Shown here in pieces: positions 7,975-16,404 of a stretch of 64,000 nucleotides of DNA. Position 1 is the stretch's first letter, and every line of letters starts with the position of its first letter. The stretch comes from a virus. The stretch is taken from positions 58,609 to 122,608 of IMG/VR virus record IMGVR_UViG_3300032213_003338; one strand, given 5' to 3'. The notes beneath the pieces were generated by a model. The model was not told the origin of the DNA. It did no database searches and saw only the letters and a list, made by a program, of their open reading frames with translations. A program made the position numbers and the translations under genes.

Positions 7975-8905
7975 CACCCCTTAGGGCTTTTATTATCATA
8001 TCAGTTATCGAAGCCCTTCCAAGCTGCGTGTTTTCTCTTTTCGATGGCGTTATTGTAGTTAATTTTGATTTTCCACAATTATCACCACCTATTTGCTGAC
8101 ATGTTTTTCCAGGATAAAAAGTGCCTTGGCACTCTCCTGCGCTACCAACTTCAGCACAAGAGAATCCTCCGAAATTTCCAACCGCAGAACAACACGCACC
8201 AGATGTGGCCTCTGCTCGTATACCGCATCTAGCATCAAACATCATTTTTGCGAGCTGCAGCCCTCCAGGCGTAAAGAACGGGCTAGATGTAATAGAGCGT
8301 GAGTACGGGTGAGTACCATCCCAAAACTGCTGCCATATGGCTGGGGTTGTCGGAGCCTGCATGTCAGGCTCTGTTAATCGCGTTGGGCCAAATACGTTTA
8401 CCCAGTTTCCTGGGATCGTCGTATCCCCTGGGTATCGACCAGTAAGATACTCAATAAGCATTCTGTATGTTCTAGGGACCGCCTCAAGCGGATTATCTAC
8501 TGATCCAGCATAATTACTAATCACACCAGCCATTCCAAGGCTTGCAAAAGACGGACATCCAGCTGGAAGCTGTCTTGGTGCCGGCTCGTGTACGTCACCA
8601 AACCCACCGCCACTAGAGCAATAAAAATTGTAATAATCGTACTGCAAATAAGCGTCTAGGCACTGGCATACCTGTGATGATGAGGCTGAAGTGCATGTTG
8701 GACACAGATCTTTTGCCGTAGCGTCTCTGTACACGTAATTCAAAGGATCTGTTGCAACTTCTATAGGATTTCCGCGCTCGTCCTCGGTTTTAGTTGTTGG
8801 ATTTGCTACAGTCTGAAATCGACCCTCTGGCCTGCGGCAATCAGCGGCTGTGGCTTTGTTTGGAACCAAAAGACGTTTTATTTTTTGCTCTAATTTGCTA
8901 TTCAT
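7967..8905 (-). CDS. Cysteine-rich late protein, divergent paralog (member 5)
   Basis: This 312-residue protein is the longest and most divergent of the five. It has the N-terminal helix MNSKLEQKIKRLLVP, extra cysteines in the first third (CPTCTSASSSQVCQC), a recognisable WVNVFGP block, and the family C-terminal module (GACC, GNFGGFSC, GKTC, GGDNC). It lacks the TDRD-LxWxRxHP block of the others. The ATG overlaps the stop of the upstream gene by 4 bases. Function unknown. Confidence 0.7.
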   Translation of the reverse strand: MNSKLEQKIKRLLVPNKATAADCRRPEGRFQTVANPTTKTEDERGNPIEVATDPLNYVYRDATAKDLCPTCTSASSSQVCQCLDAYLQYDYYNFYCSSGGGFGDVHEPAPRQLPAGCPSFASLGMAGVISNYAGSVDNPLEAVPRTYRMLIEYLTGRYPGDTTIPGNWVNVFGPTRLTEPDMQAPTTPAIWQQFWDGTHPYSRSITSSPFFTPGGLQLAKMMFDARCGIRAEATSGACCSAVGNFGGFSCAEVGSAGECQGTFYPGKTCQQIGGDNCGKSKLTTITPSKRENTQLGRASITDMIIKALRGGV

Positions 8906-9504
8906 TTTTTCCCCTTGCTAGAAAGCCTGTGCGTTCCTGGTAGTAGATCTGTGTCAAACGGCTTTCTCTTGAAAGACCCCGTTCTAAGTGCGTGTAAAAA
9001 ACCGTTAACCCTTCCGTATCCCCACTGATCTGCGCTTCGTACATTTGGTCTTACGCTTTGCGGATTTGTTTTGTAAGCACCAATGCCCCTTCTGAAAACA
9101 GTAATTAAAGTAGAGACCCGTATTTTATGCTTTCCTTTTTTATTGTAGTCGTCAGCTTTTTTCTTTAGTGTGCTGCGAACAGAATCGCTGACGTAGTCTC
9201 CACCTTGAGTAAAGTACGATCTTAAAAAAGCATCAAAAGAAACTGGGCCTTCGCACTCTGGAAAATCAATATCCTCCGTGTTTAGGTCTTCAGCCTTGGA
9301 CATCTTCTTCTTGTATTTGGAAAGATTGTTGTGCAGGGCTTCACGCGAAGAGCACGGCAGATAATAAGTAGTATCCGCCTTTAATCCAGCCTGTTTTCCA
9401 TCTATATTATAAAACTCTTGTGTTCCGCCACAGCCTAGTTTTTTAGCCATGTTTTCTGCGGCCTCACGAGTTGTAAAAATGTAATCTGGTTCTTTAGTAT
9501 CCAT
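8902..9504 (-). CDS. Conserved phage protein, DUF5824-like
   Basis: This 200-residue protein has an N-terminal part with FTTREAAENMAKKLGC and YYLPCSSREALHN. Its C-terminal block (VSTLITVFRRGIGAY, then QSVRP, then WGYGRVNGFLHAL) matches a widespread phage domain of unknown function that I recall as DUF5824. The frame is open further upstream, but ATG 9504 is chosen because a late promoter box lies 22 nt before it. First gene of the cysteine-rich operon. The domain often accompanies virion genes. Confidence 0.65.
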   Translation of the reverse strand: MDTKEPDYIFTTREAAENMAKKLGCGGTQEFYNIDGKQAGLKADTTYYLPCSSREALHNNLSKYKKKMSKAEDLNTEDIDFPECEGPVSFDAFLRSYFTQGGDYVSDSVRSTLKKKADDYNKKGKHKIRVSTLITVFRRGIGAYKTNPQSVRPNVRSADQWGYGRVNGFLHALRTGSFKRKPFDTDLLPGTHRLSSKGKK

Positions 9505-9515
9505 AACTGTACTTT

Positions 9516-9526
9516 TATTTATACAC
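9516..9526 (-). promoter_or_regulatory. Late-type promoter box, best match
   Basis: On the minus strand GTGTATAAATA, containing the T4 late consensus TATAAATA. It is 22 nt before the ATG at 9504 and abuts a divergent element at 9527-9536. Confidence 0.7.
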
Positions 9527-9536
9527 CTATACTTAA
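9527..9536 (+). promoter_or_regulatory. Putative promoter element CTATACTTAA
   Basis: Second copy of the ten-base element at 2297-2306, again ending 2 nt before a glycosyltransferase start codon (ATG 9539). It is back to back with the minus-strand late promoter. Confidence 0.4.
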
Positions 9537-9538
9537 TT

Positions 9539-10516
9539 ATGCGGATAGCTTTTATAAACAACTTCTTTAACGCTGGCGGATCGTCTCTGGCTTCTTTTAA
9601 TCTAGCGCAGTCATTATCAAAAAATCACGAAATGATGTTCGCTGGTTGTGTTGACGGCCCTTATAGAGAAAAGTTCTCTAAACTTGGACAAACGTATTTA
9701 TACGCAAACAATGGTTTTGAATACGGCCAAACACTTATTGATCAGATTCACGGGTTTTTACCAGATGTTGTTCATATATTTTTGCCCGGATCTCAGAGCC
9801 TGTCTTTTGTTGACGCGCTTCCGAAATGCAAGCTTTTTGCAAGCGTTTTATGTGGTCAGTCTATCGGGTTTGATGCTAGCAAATTTAACAAGATTTTTTT
9901 CAGCTCTGAGTATCAACGATCACTCAGCCCAAATGTTACCAATTTTGAAATCATTAAATACGGAATATCCTCAGCAGAAGCAGTGTCTCAGCAAAGAGAA
10001 AGTCCTGTATTTGGGCGTGTTTCAAGCTTTTGTCCATCAAAAATGATTCACGATACAATCTATTGTTCTGCGCGTATGCCAAACAATAATTTTATAATCG
10101 GTGGTGAGATTCTTGATAAGCAGTATTTTGACGGTGTTGTTTCTTATCTAAATCACACAGGGGCAAAAAACACTAAAATATTTGCCAATGTTAACGAAGA
10201 TCAAAAGCAAGAAATTATTAACTCTTGTGATGTTTACCACTATCCCTCATCCAATGAGGCTTTTTGTTTTTCAATTCTTGAAGCCTTCTCCTGCGGAAAG
10301 CCAGTAATATCCTACAAGAACTCTGCAATACCAGAACTATTTGAAACAGACGAATGGCTGTGTGAGGATTTTGAATCTTTGTTAGCGATGACAAAAAAGA
10401 TGGCTAGTACTTCGGCACAAGATCGTCAAACTATTGGCATGAAGAATTTTAATCTCTACAAGAAGTACGGTGTGGACATTTACGCTCAAAAAATCGAACA
10501 AGAATACCGTAATTGA
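9539..10516 (+). CDS. Glycosyltransferase, GT4-like
   Basis: This 325-residue GT-B enzyme has an N-terminal INNFFNAGGSSLASFNLA glycine loop and helix, PDVVHIF in the middle, and C-terminal SNEAFCFSILEAFSCGKPVI, the E-x7-E donor-site region, followed by AIPELFE. Sugar transfer is expected; donor and acceptor are unknown. There is no ribosome binding site before the ATG, and the CTATACTTAA element suggests a leaderless transcript. It is the first gene of the long plus-strand replication block. Confidence 0.82.
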   Translation: MRIAFINNFFNAGGSSLASFNLAQSLSKNHEMMFAGCVDGPYREKFSKLGQTYLYANNGFEYGQTLIDQIHGFLPDVVHIFLPGSQSLSFVDALPKCKLFASVLCGQSIGFDASKFNKIFFSSEYQRSLSPNVTNFEIIKYGISSAEAVSQQRESPVFGRVSSFCPSKMIHDTIYCSARMPNNNFIIGGEILDKQYFDGVVSYLNHTGAKNTKIFANVNEDQKQEIINSCDVYHYPSSNEAFCFSILEAFSCGKPVISYKNSAIPELFETDEWLCEDFESLLAMTKKMASTSAQDRQTIGMKNFNLYKKYGVDIYAQKIEQEYRN

Positions 10517-10567
10517 ATCCACAAACCAGGTGTATGCGAATCTACTAATCCTACAATAAAAACCAAC

Positions 10568-12484
10568 ATGAGTCTACCAACACAGTACCAGCAGTTTATT
10601 CATTTGTCACGCTACTCAAGATTTCAAGACGCAATTGCTCGTCGTGAATCTTGGAACGAAACTGTTGACAGATATTTTAATTTCTTTCTAGACCACCTCA
10701 AGACAAACTGCTCTTTTAATCTTGACAATCAGCTTTTGTCAGAACTAAAGTCTGCAGTTCTAAATCTTGAAATTATGCCAAGCATGCGAGCCTTAATGAC
10801 TGCTGGCGAAGCTTTGCAGAGAGACAACGTTGCGGGGTATAATTGTTCTTATGTCACAGTCAGCAGAGTCCGCGCGTTTGATGAAATCCTATACGTTCTC
10901 TTGTGCGGCACAGGAGTTGGATTCTCTGTTGAGCGACAATACGTCGAAAAGCTACCAACTATCGCTGAAGAGTTTACAAACAGCGAAACTACTATTGTCG
11001 TTCAAGATAGCAAGGCTGGCTGGGCTAAAGCATACAGAGAATTGGTATCCTTACTTATTGGAGGCCAAATTCCAAAATGGGACATCTCAAAGGTTCGTCC
11101 TGCTGGCGCAAGACTCAAAACATTTGGTGGACGTGCGTCTGGTCCGGGGCCGCTGGAGGATCTCTTTAGATTCACTATTGATACTTTTAAAAAGGCTGCA
11201 GGAAGAAAACTCACTTCAATCGAATGCCATGATGTGGTCTGCAAAATTGCAGAAGTTGTCGTGGTTGGAGGTGTGCGAAGATCAGCACTTATATCGCTCA
11301 GCAATCTTACTGATGAGAGAATGCGAGACGCAAAATCTGGAGCCTGGTGGAATGAAAATCCCCAGCGCGGTCTTGCGAACAATTCCGTTGCCTACAAAGA
11401 AAGACCAGACATTGGCATCTTCATGGAAGAGTGGGTTTCGCTTTACAAGAGTAAAAGTGGCGAACGCGGCATCTTTAATCGTGAGGCATGCAAAAAAACT
11501 GTTGAAAAACTAGGCGACAGAAGAGATCCATCTTATGACTTCGGTACAAATCCATGCTCAGAAATTATTTTGAGGGATCGTGAATTTTGCAACCTAACAG
11601 AGGTTGTTGTTCGCAGTAACGACAACGAAAAGTCCCTGGCAAGAAAGGTAAGACTCGCAACAATTCTTGGTACTTTCCAGGCCTCACTGACACACTTCCC
11701 GTATCTTTCTTCTGAGTGGAAGAATAACTGCGAAGAAGAATCTCTTCTTGGTGTTTCTTTGACTGGCATAATGGATAATCCATCTATGGCTACTGTGTGC
11801 AAAGAAACAGAGATGATGCTCGCTAGACTCAAGCAAGTATCTATAGATACAAATAAAAAGTTTGCAAAAAGCATCGGGATAAATCCAGCAGCCGCAATTA
11901 CTTGCGTTAAGCCAAGCGGTACTGTTTCTCAGCTTGTTGATGCCGCCTCTGGAATTCACCCAAGACACAATAACTTTTATATCAGAACCGTTCGCGCTGA
12001 TAGAAAAGATCCACTTTGCAAGCTTATGACTGATAATGGCTTTCCTCATGAGCCTTGCGTGATGAAACCAGACTCAACTATGGTTTTCTCGTTCCCAATG
12101 AAAGCGGAAGAATCTCTAACGAGAGACTCTCTTTCTGCAATTAAGCATCTTGAGGTTTGGCTAATGTACCAAAGATATTGGTGCGAACACAAGCCGTCAA
12201 TTACAGTAACAGTCAAAGAGAATGAGTGGATGGAGGTAGGTGCTTGGGTATATGCGCACTTTGATGAAATCAGCGGTATTTCTTTCCTGCCACACTCTGA
12301 TCATTCCTACAGACAAGCGCCATACCAAGATTGCACTAAAGAAGAATACGAAAAGCTAAATAAGTCAATGCCAAACAACTTTGATTGGTCTTTGCTAAAG
12401 GATTACGAAAAAACTGATTCAACTGTTGGAACACAAACCTTTGCTTGTAGCGGAGATAAGTGTGAACTTGTAGATATAACGTAA
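10568..12484 (+). CDS. nrdJ: Class II (B12-dependent) ribonucleotide reductase
   Basis: This 638-residue enzyme reduces ribonucleoside triphosphates to deoxy forms using adenosylcobalamin. The visible key residues are those of the monomeric Lactobacillus leichmannii type: Cys93 in GYNCSYV, Cys330 and Glu332 in NPCSEI, and the C-terminal redox pair Cys627/Cys632 in ACSGDKC. It is about 100 residues shorter than the bacterial enzyme. No small subunit gene lies nearby, as expected for class II. The stop overlaps the next start (TAATG). Confidence 0.92.
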   Translation: MSLPTQYQQFIHLSRYSRFQDAIARRESWNETVDRYFNFFLDHLKTNCSFNLDNQLLSELKSAVLNLEIMPSMRALMTAGEALQRDNVAGYNCSYVTVSRVRAFDEILYVLLCGTGVGFSVERQYVEKLPTIAEEFTNSETTIVVQDSKAGWAKAYRELVSLLIGGQIPKWDISKVRPAGARLKTFGGRASGPGPLEDLFRFTIDTFKKAAGRKLTSIECHDVVCKIAEVVVVGGVRRSALISLSNLTDERMRDAKSGAWWNENPQRGLANNSVAYKERPDIGIFMEEWVSLYKSKSGERGIFNREACKKTVEKLGDRRDPSYDFGTNPCSEIILRDREFCNLTEVVVRSNDNEKSLARKVRLATILGTFQASLTHFPYLSSEWKNNCEEESLLGVSLTGIMDNPSMATVCKETEMMLARLKQVSIDTNKKFAKSIGINPAAAITCVKPSGTVSQLVDAASGIHPRHNNFYIRTVRADRKDPLCKLMTDNGFPHEPCVMKPDSTMVFSFPMKAEESLTRDSLSAIKHLEVWLMYQRYWCEHKPSITVTVKENEWMEVGAWVYAHFDEISGISFLPHSDHSYRQAPYQDCTKEEYEKLNKSMPNNFDWSLLKDYEKTDSTVGTQTFACSGDKCELVDIT

Positions 12485-13242
12485 TGCATTATCAAACAGT
12501 TTTCCTGTCCGATCTTCATCTTGCATCAAAGAAGGCAAAGCACAAGCCGCTCATAGACTTCCTGAAGTCCAATACCTTCGATAACATCTACTTGGTAGGT
12601 GATATCATCGACATTTGGAGGTTCAAGGATGCATTCTCAATGAAGCATGAGAAGCAGATTGGACAGGTTGAAGTCGTGGAAAGACTGTTGAAGCTTTCTC
12701 GTAAGGGAGCCAAGGTTCATTACATCTATGGAAACCATGACGAGTTCATGGCAAAGTTCATAGGGCATGAAATATTTGGAAACATTTCTCTGTACGAGAG
12801 AATGGACTACAGCACCAAGACTGGGAAGAAGTTTCTCGTTCTTCACGGACACCAGTTTGATCTCGTCACGAAGTATCCAATAAGTTCTTCAATCTATAAA
12901 CTTGGAGACATCGGATATGAGATCATGCTTGACCTGAATGAAATATTCAATTGGTGCCGTCGTGTCTTGGGAATGCGATACTGGTCTTTGTCGAAGTACG
13001 TGAAGATCAAGGTCAAGAGAGCAGCACAGTTTATTGAAAGCTTTGAAGAGGTCATATGCAGATACGCAAAGGACCGAAAGTATGATGGAGTGATCTGCGG
13101 ACATCTTCACAATCCGAAGATTACGGAAGTCAACGGGACGGTGTACGCAAACTGCGGTTGTTGGACCGAAAAGGACAACTGCACATTTCTGTACGAGGAC
13201 ATTAATGGAGAACTTAGGATTGGCAATTATGCAACAGAGTGA
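12484..13242 (+). CDS. LpxH-like metallophosphoesterase
   Basis: This 252-residue calcineurin-fold phosphoesterase has all five metal motifs: FLSDLHL (Asp9/10, His12), GDIID (about 39-43), GNHDE (about 80-84), LHGHQFD (about 118) and GHLH (about 206). The layout matches bacterial UDP-2,3-diacylglucosamine pyrophosphatase (LpxH/LpxH2-like) rather than the generic phage phosphatases. Codon choice looks different from neighbours (more AAG, CTG, GTC), which suggests recent acquisition. A role in altering host lipid A is possible but inferred. Confidence 0.8.
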   Translation: MHYQTVFLSDLHLASKKAKHKPLIDFLKSNTFDNIYLVGDIIDIWRFKDAFSMKHEKQIGQVEVVERLLKLSRKGAKVHYIYGNHDEFMAKFIGHEIFGNISLYERMDYSTKTGKKFLVLHGHQFDLVTKYPISSSIYKLGDIGYEIMLDLNEIFNWCRRVLGMRYWSLSKYVKIKVKRAAQFIESFEEVICRYAKDRKYDGVICGHLHNPKITEVNGTVYANCGCWTEKDNCTFLYEDINGELRIGNYATE

Positions 13243-13489
13243 TATAAAAGAAATATATTATCGCCAACCTAAGTGGCACGACCCTATTGTCCTTGGTCTT
13301 TGTGTTTTCTTTCTTTCTCCGTTTTTTGTCTACGGTATTTTTTTAGGATCAATCAAGAGTCTCTTTTCTAAAAAACATCAGCCGTGTCAGCAAATTAAGG
13401 GCGGTTTATCGGATGAAGAAATAATAATACTTAGAGAGTTATATATGAGAAACTATAATAAGATCGAAACCAATGATAGTAAAAATTAA
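13229..13489 (+). CDS. Small single-pass membrane protein
   Basis: 86 residues: a short hydrophilic N-terminus, one hydrophobic segment of about 25 residues (VLGLCVFFLSPFFVYGIFLG), then a basic, polar tail. ATG 13229 is chosen because TAGGA lies about 11 nt upstream; ATG 13205 is in frame but deeper in the upstream gene. It overlaps the phosphoesterase by 14 bases and the dUTPase by 17. Function unknown. Confidence 0.6.
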   Translation: MQQSDIKEIYYRQPKWHDPIVLGLCVFFLSPFFVYGIFLGSIKSLFSKKHQPCQQIKGGLSDEEIIILRELYMRNYNKIETNDSKN

Positions 13490-13901
13490 AAAGCTTTCTG
13501 ATAGCGCAAAGACTCCAGAGTACGCAACCTCTGGATCTGCTGGTGTAGATTTATGCTCTGCTATTTCTACTACGATAGAGCCAGGCAAAATAGCTCTTGT
13601 AAAAACAAATATCTCTGTTGAGATGCCTCCAAACATTGAGGCCCAAATAAGAGCTAGAAGCGGTCTTGCATTTAAAAACGGAATATTTGTACTTAATGCG
13701 CCAGGCACCATTGACTCGGATTATCGCGGCGACGTTGGTGTAATTCTGGCAAACTTCAGCGACAAAGCGTTTAACATCAACGTTGGCGACAGAATTGCTC
13801 AAATGGTTTTTGCCAAAGTGATCAAGCCGGAATTCTCAGAGTCCTCAGACCTTTCTACAACATCAAGAGGAGAGGGCGGGTTTGGGCATACTGGTGTCTA
13901 G
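13473..13901 (+). CDS. dut: dUTP diphosphatase
   Basis: This 142-residue homotrimeric-type dUTPase hydrolyses dUTP to dUMP, keeping uracil out of phage DNA and feeding dTMP synthesis. All five motifs are present: GSAGVDL, RSGLA, NAPGTIDSDYRGDVGV, GDRIAQMVF and the C-terminal RGEGGFGHTG. Length is normal for the family. The stop codon abuts a late promoter box that drives the next gene. Confidence 0.95.
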   Translation: MIVKIKKLSDSAKTPEYATSGSAGVDLCSAISTTIEPGKIALVKTNISVEMPPNIEAQIRARSGLAFKNGIFVLNAPGTIDSDYRGDVGVILANFSDKAFNINVGDRIAQMVFAKVIKPEFSESSDLSTTSRGEGGFGHTGV

Positions 13902-13910
13902 TGTATTTAT
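13901..13910 (+). promoter_or_regulatory. Late-type promoter box
   Basis: GTGTATTTAT directly follows the dUTPase TAG (sharing its last base) and lies 15 nt before ATG 13916. There is no ribosome binding site in between. Confidence 0.55.
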
Positions 13911-13915
13911 GATTG

Positions 13916-14284
13916 ATGAGCGCAGAGAAATATGTAAATGAAAATCGTAGTTCGCTGCTTTCAATATACTCACAAATATTGTCTGCAGAAGAGCTTTCCT
14001 GCGAGGTATTCGAAAAAAGAGTTGATGACAAAACTAAAAAAGATCTTTGTAGAAAGACTATAGTCGTTCATAAATATTTAAATGGCGAGGTTGATTTTCC
14101 GATCAATCTTGCCTTTTTAAAACCAAAAGATAGTCAAATTGTAGATGAGCTTTATAGCATCATGCTGTGCGAAGAATTTGTAAAAGCCGGTAAATTAACA
14201 AGAACCGGCGATACATATGAGGCTATAATTGATTGGGATTTTAAAATAATTCCTAAATTTAAGAAATACGTTAAGGGCAAGTAA
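13916..14284 (+). CDS. Hypothetical protein
   Basis: This 122-residue, mostly helical, charged protein starts MSAEKYVNENRSSLL. It has KRVDDKTKKDLCRKT in the middle and ends with a Lys-rich tail. No known motif is seen. ATG 13916 fits the promoter spacing better than the in-frame TTG at 13913. The stop overlaps the next start (TAATG). Possibly a DNA-associated helper, but nothing in the sequence proves it. Confidence 0.55.
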   Translation: MSAEKYVNENRSSLLSIYSQILSAEELSCEVFEKRVDDKTKKDLCRKTIVVHKYLNGEVDFPINLAFLKPKDSQIVDELYSIMLCEEFVKAGKLTRTGDTYEAIIDWDFKIIPKFKKYVKGK

Positions 14285-14634
14285 TGCCTATATACCCATT
14301 TGATTGCCAAGCGTGCCAGCACCACTTTGAGATCTGGCTTAAAATGTCAGATGAAAGACCAACACAATGCCCATCTTGTGGATGTGATGGATGCTTGGCT
14401 CGTGATTTTTCTGGAATAAACACAGTCGTTGATTCCAACCAGCCAAAAACAATAGGCGATTTGGCTAACAAAAACACAGAAGATGCGGTTAAGAGAGGCG
14501 AGCTTCCAAAAAGTGCTCTTGATTGGGAATCAAATAAAAAGAAAAAACGAGAAGTAAAAAATCGAGCAAAGAAAATATCAGAAATGACTCAGCAACAAAA
14601 AACAGACTATATTATGACAGGCAAAATGCCATGA
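14284..14634 (+). CDS. FmdB-type zinc ribbon protein
   Basis: 116 residues. The N-terminus MPIYPFDCQACQHHFEIWLK followed by CPSCG is the FmdB/CxxC_CxxC zinc-ribbon signature (Cys pairs near 8/11 and about 31/34). The rest is a Lys/Glu-rich helical tail (KKKKREVKNRAKK). Such small zinc ribbons are common in phages and may bind nucleic acid or protein; the role is unknown. It overlaps the next gene by ATGA. Confidence 0.7.
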   Translation: MPIYPFDCQACQHHFEIWLKMSDERPTQCPSCGCDGCLARDFSGINTVVDSNQPKTIGDLANKNTEDAVKRGELPKSALDWESNKKKKREVKNRAKKISEMTQQQKTDYIMTGKMP

Positions 14635-14930
14635 GTGTTGAAATTAAAAAAATAGATGACGAGCTTTCGTGTTACACATTCATTTGTGATGACACTGGAA
14701 AAAGAATGCTAAATGTTTGGTCTCGATCTATTGTCGGAAAAACACCAGTGCAAACAGTTGAGGCAAAATGGTTTAGCAGCGGATATGCAGGTTCTGGGCC
14801 ATTTGAAATAGAGGGCGTTTTATCTTGTACGCCAATTGATGATTCAAGATTTAACACAGAGATAGTAGACTTTATGACCGATGAAATATCTGGAGACGTA
14901 AAGCTAACAGCTTTTGTAAAACAAAAATGA
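14631..14930 (+). CDS. Hypothetical protein
   Basis: This 99-residue protein of mixed alpha/beta type (SCYTFICDDTGKRMLNVW, WFSSGYAGSGPFEIEGVL) has no catalytic motif that I recognise. It overlaps both neighbours by 4 bases, so it is translationally coupled in the string of small genes before recA. Confidence 0.5.
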   Translation: MSVEIKKIDDELSCYTFICDDTGKRMLNVWSRSIVGKTPVQTVEAKWFSSGYAGSGPFEIEGVLSCTPIDDSRFNTEIVDFMTDEISGDVKLTAFVKQK

Positions 14931-15262
14931 AATTTATAAATTCAATAGATCAGCTTGGTGGTGAAAAGAAATACTCTAATGAGTATCTAAATGAATACGG
15001 CAATGCTAGCGATGAGTCTAGAGCCTGCGCAAAAACACAATCATCAGAAACTGGAACTAAATACTACATACTACAAAGCAACGCCCAGAGGAAAATATTT
15101 AATCCAATAATTGATGACTTTCACAAAAAACTACCAGGTAGATCCGAGCACGAGTTTAAATTGACCGAATGCTCAAAAGAAGCATTTGATGCCTACGCCG
15201 ATTATCTTAAAACTAAAAATCCACTTATGCTCAAAAGGGCGGAAATTTGCGTAAAAAGATGA
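14927..15262 (+). CDS. Hypothetical protein
   Basis: This 111-residue soluble, charged protein has LGGEKKYSNEYLNEYG and a Lys-rich C-terminus (KTKNPLMLKRAEICVKR). The family is not recognised. Coupled by ATGA overlaps to both neighbours. Confidence 0.5.
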   Translation: MKFINSIDQLGGEKKYSNEYLNEYGNASDESRACAKTQSSETGTKYYILQSNAQRKIFNPIIDDFHKKLPGRSEHEFKLTECSKEAFDAYADYLKTKNPLMLKRAEICVKR

Positions 15263-15546
15263 ATAAGACAAAGTCCAAATCTATTCTTAATCAATGCAAG
15301 AAAGCAATCAACACAATATTTGATGACGCTGAAGAGGCGCGGCTTAGCAAAGAGCAAATGGAAGAGATTATTTCTTTTATTTCAACAAGACTAGAAACTC
15401 CCGTATTAGCTAATGACACTGATAAAGAAAAGACTACGGCCATTAAGCCTCATGTTTTCAAAACTGGCGCAACAGCTGACGAAAGAGGCGCGTATGTTCA
15501 CACTAAATCGGCCTCTGAAAAATTTGATCAAATGAACGGCAGATAA
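15259..15546 (+). CDS. Hypothetical protein
   Basis: This 95-residue basic helical N-terminus (MNKTKSKSILNQCKKAINTI) leads into an acidic helix (AEEARLSKEQMEEIISFI) and a disordered tail. ATG 15259 is preferred over the in-frame TTG at 15247 because it makes the ATGA overlap seen at neighbouring junctions. No known family. Confidence 0.5.
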   Translation: MNKTKSKSILNQCKKAINTIFDDAEEARLSKEQMEEIISFISTRLETPVLANDTDKEKTTAIKPHVFKTGATADERGAYVHTKSASEKFDQMNGR

Positions 15547-15547
15547 A

Positions 15548-15988
15548 ATGAATAACTCTATTGATCCAAAATTAAATATTTTTTGGTCAGCAAATCTCAA
15601 ATCAGAAAAGACTTGGTTTGACAAACTTAACCAAGATGGCGCTGAATGGTTTAAGCTTTCTGAGGCAGTAGAATCTGGCGAAGAAGAAATACAATCAATG
15701 GCCCTGTGGGTTCATAAAAAATTTCCACACTCGCATATAACATCAGTTCCGATTGGTCAGGATAAAGACGGCTATTTTTTTGGAAAACGAGCATCAATTA
15801 CTTTTGGTGATGGCAATGCCCAAGAGTTTATAGGGGCTGGGTATCTTGAAAATGATATCGTAAAAATTACTTGGTATAACAATTTGCTTGAGGCTATTAT
15901 GTTTGAGGAGAGATCACCGCAAGACTGCGGATTCTCCTTAATAAGATGCAAGAACAAGAACACGACAGCAACTTCGTCTCAGGTTTAA
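15548..15988 (+). CDS. Hypothetical protein
   Basis: This 146-residue soluble protein includes FWSANLKSEKTWFDKL, GEEEIQSMALWVHKKFPHSH and GFSLIRCKNKN. No motif is recognised. It follows the previous stop by one base and overlaps the next gene by 43 bases. Possibly involved in DNA metabolism by context only. Confidence 0.5.
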   Translation: MNNSIDPKLNIFWSANLKSEKTWFDKLNQDGAEWFKLSEAVESGEEEIQSMALWVHKKFPHSHITSVPIGQDKDGYFFGKRASITFGDGNAQEFIGAGYLENDIVKITWYNNLLEAIMFEERSPQDCGFSLIRCKNKNTTATSSQV

Positions 15989-16404
15989 AAATTAAAACAT
16001 CGGCCTATATAACAGAGCTGATTATACTAAACGATATAGAGTGGAAAATTAAAAAGGGAATTTTGGCGTCAAAGCCAATATCTCCTTTTTGGAGAAAAAA
16101 CTCTCAAACAACACCAGAGCTTAAAACTCTTGCAGAAAAGTTTAGGCTTGAGCTTAGCTATGTAAAAAATCTTCTTCATGTTTTCAGTGCTCCGGTCTTG
16201 ATAAAGTACATTAAAGATCGTGGAATTATAACTATAAGATTTTTGACTGCCGACAAGCAAAAGGCTATGGTTTTTAACTTGTTTAACGAGCAGGTTGAGT
16301 TTGAGAAAACAAAAGCAGAAAAGAAAAAAAACAAATTTGATGAGACCATTATAACCGTTGAAGACACACGCCGCGCTCCTAAACTACGTAAAGGACTTGT
16401 ATGA
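15946..16404 (+). CDS. Hypothetical protein upstream of recA
   Basis: This 152-residue protein has FWRKNSQTTPELKTLAEKFRLELSY and a basic coiled-coil-like segment (FEKTKAEKKKNKFDE). The strongly basic helices would suit nucleic-acid contact, but no family is recognised. Its stop overlaps the recA start by ATGA, so coupled expression with recA is likely. Confidence 0.5.
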   Translation: MQEQEHDSNFVSGLKIKTSAYITELIILNDIEWKIKKGILASKPISPFWRKNSQTTPELKTLAEKFRLELSYVKNLLHVFSAPVLIKYIKDRGIITIRFLTADKQKAMVFNLFNEQVEFEKTKAEKKKNKFDETIITVEDTRRAPKLRKGLV

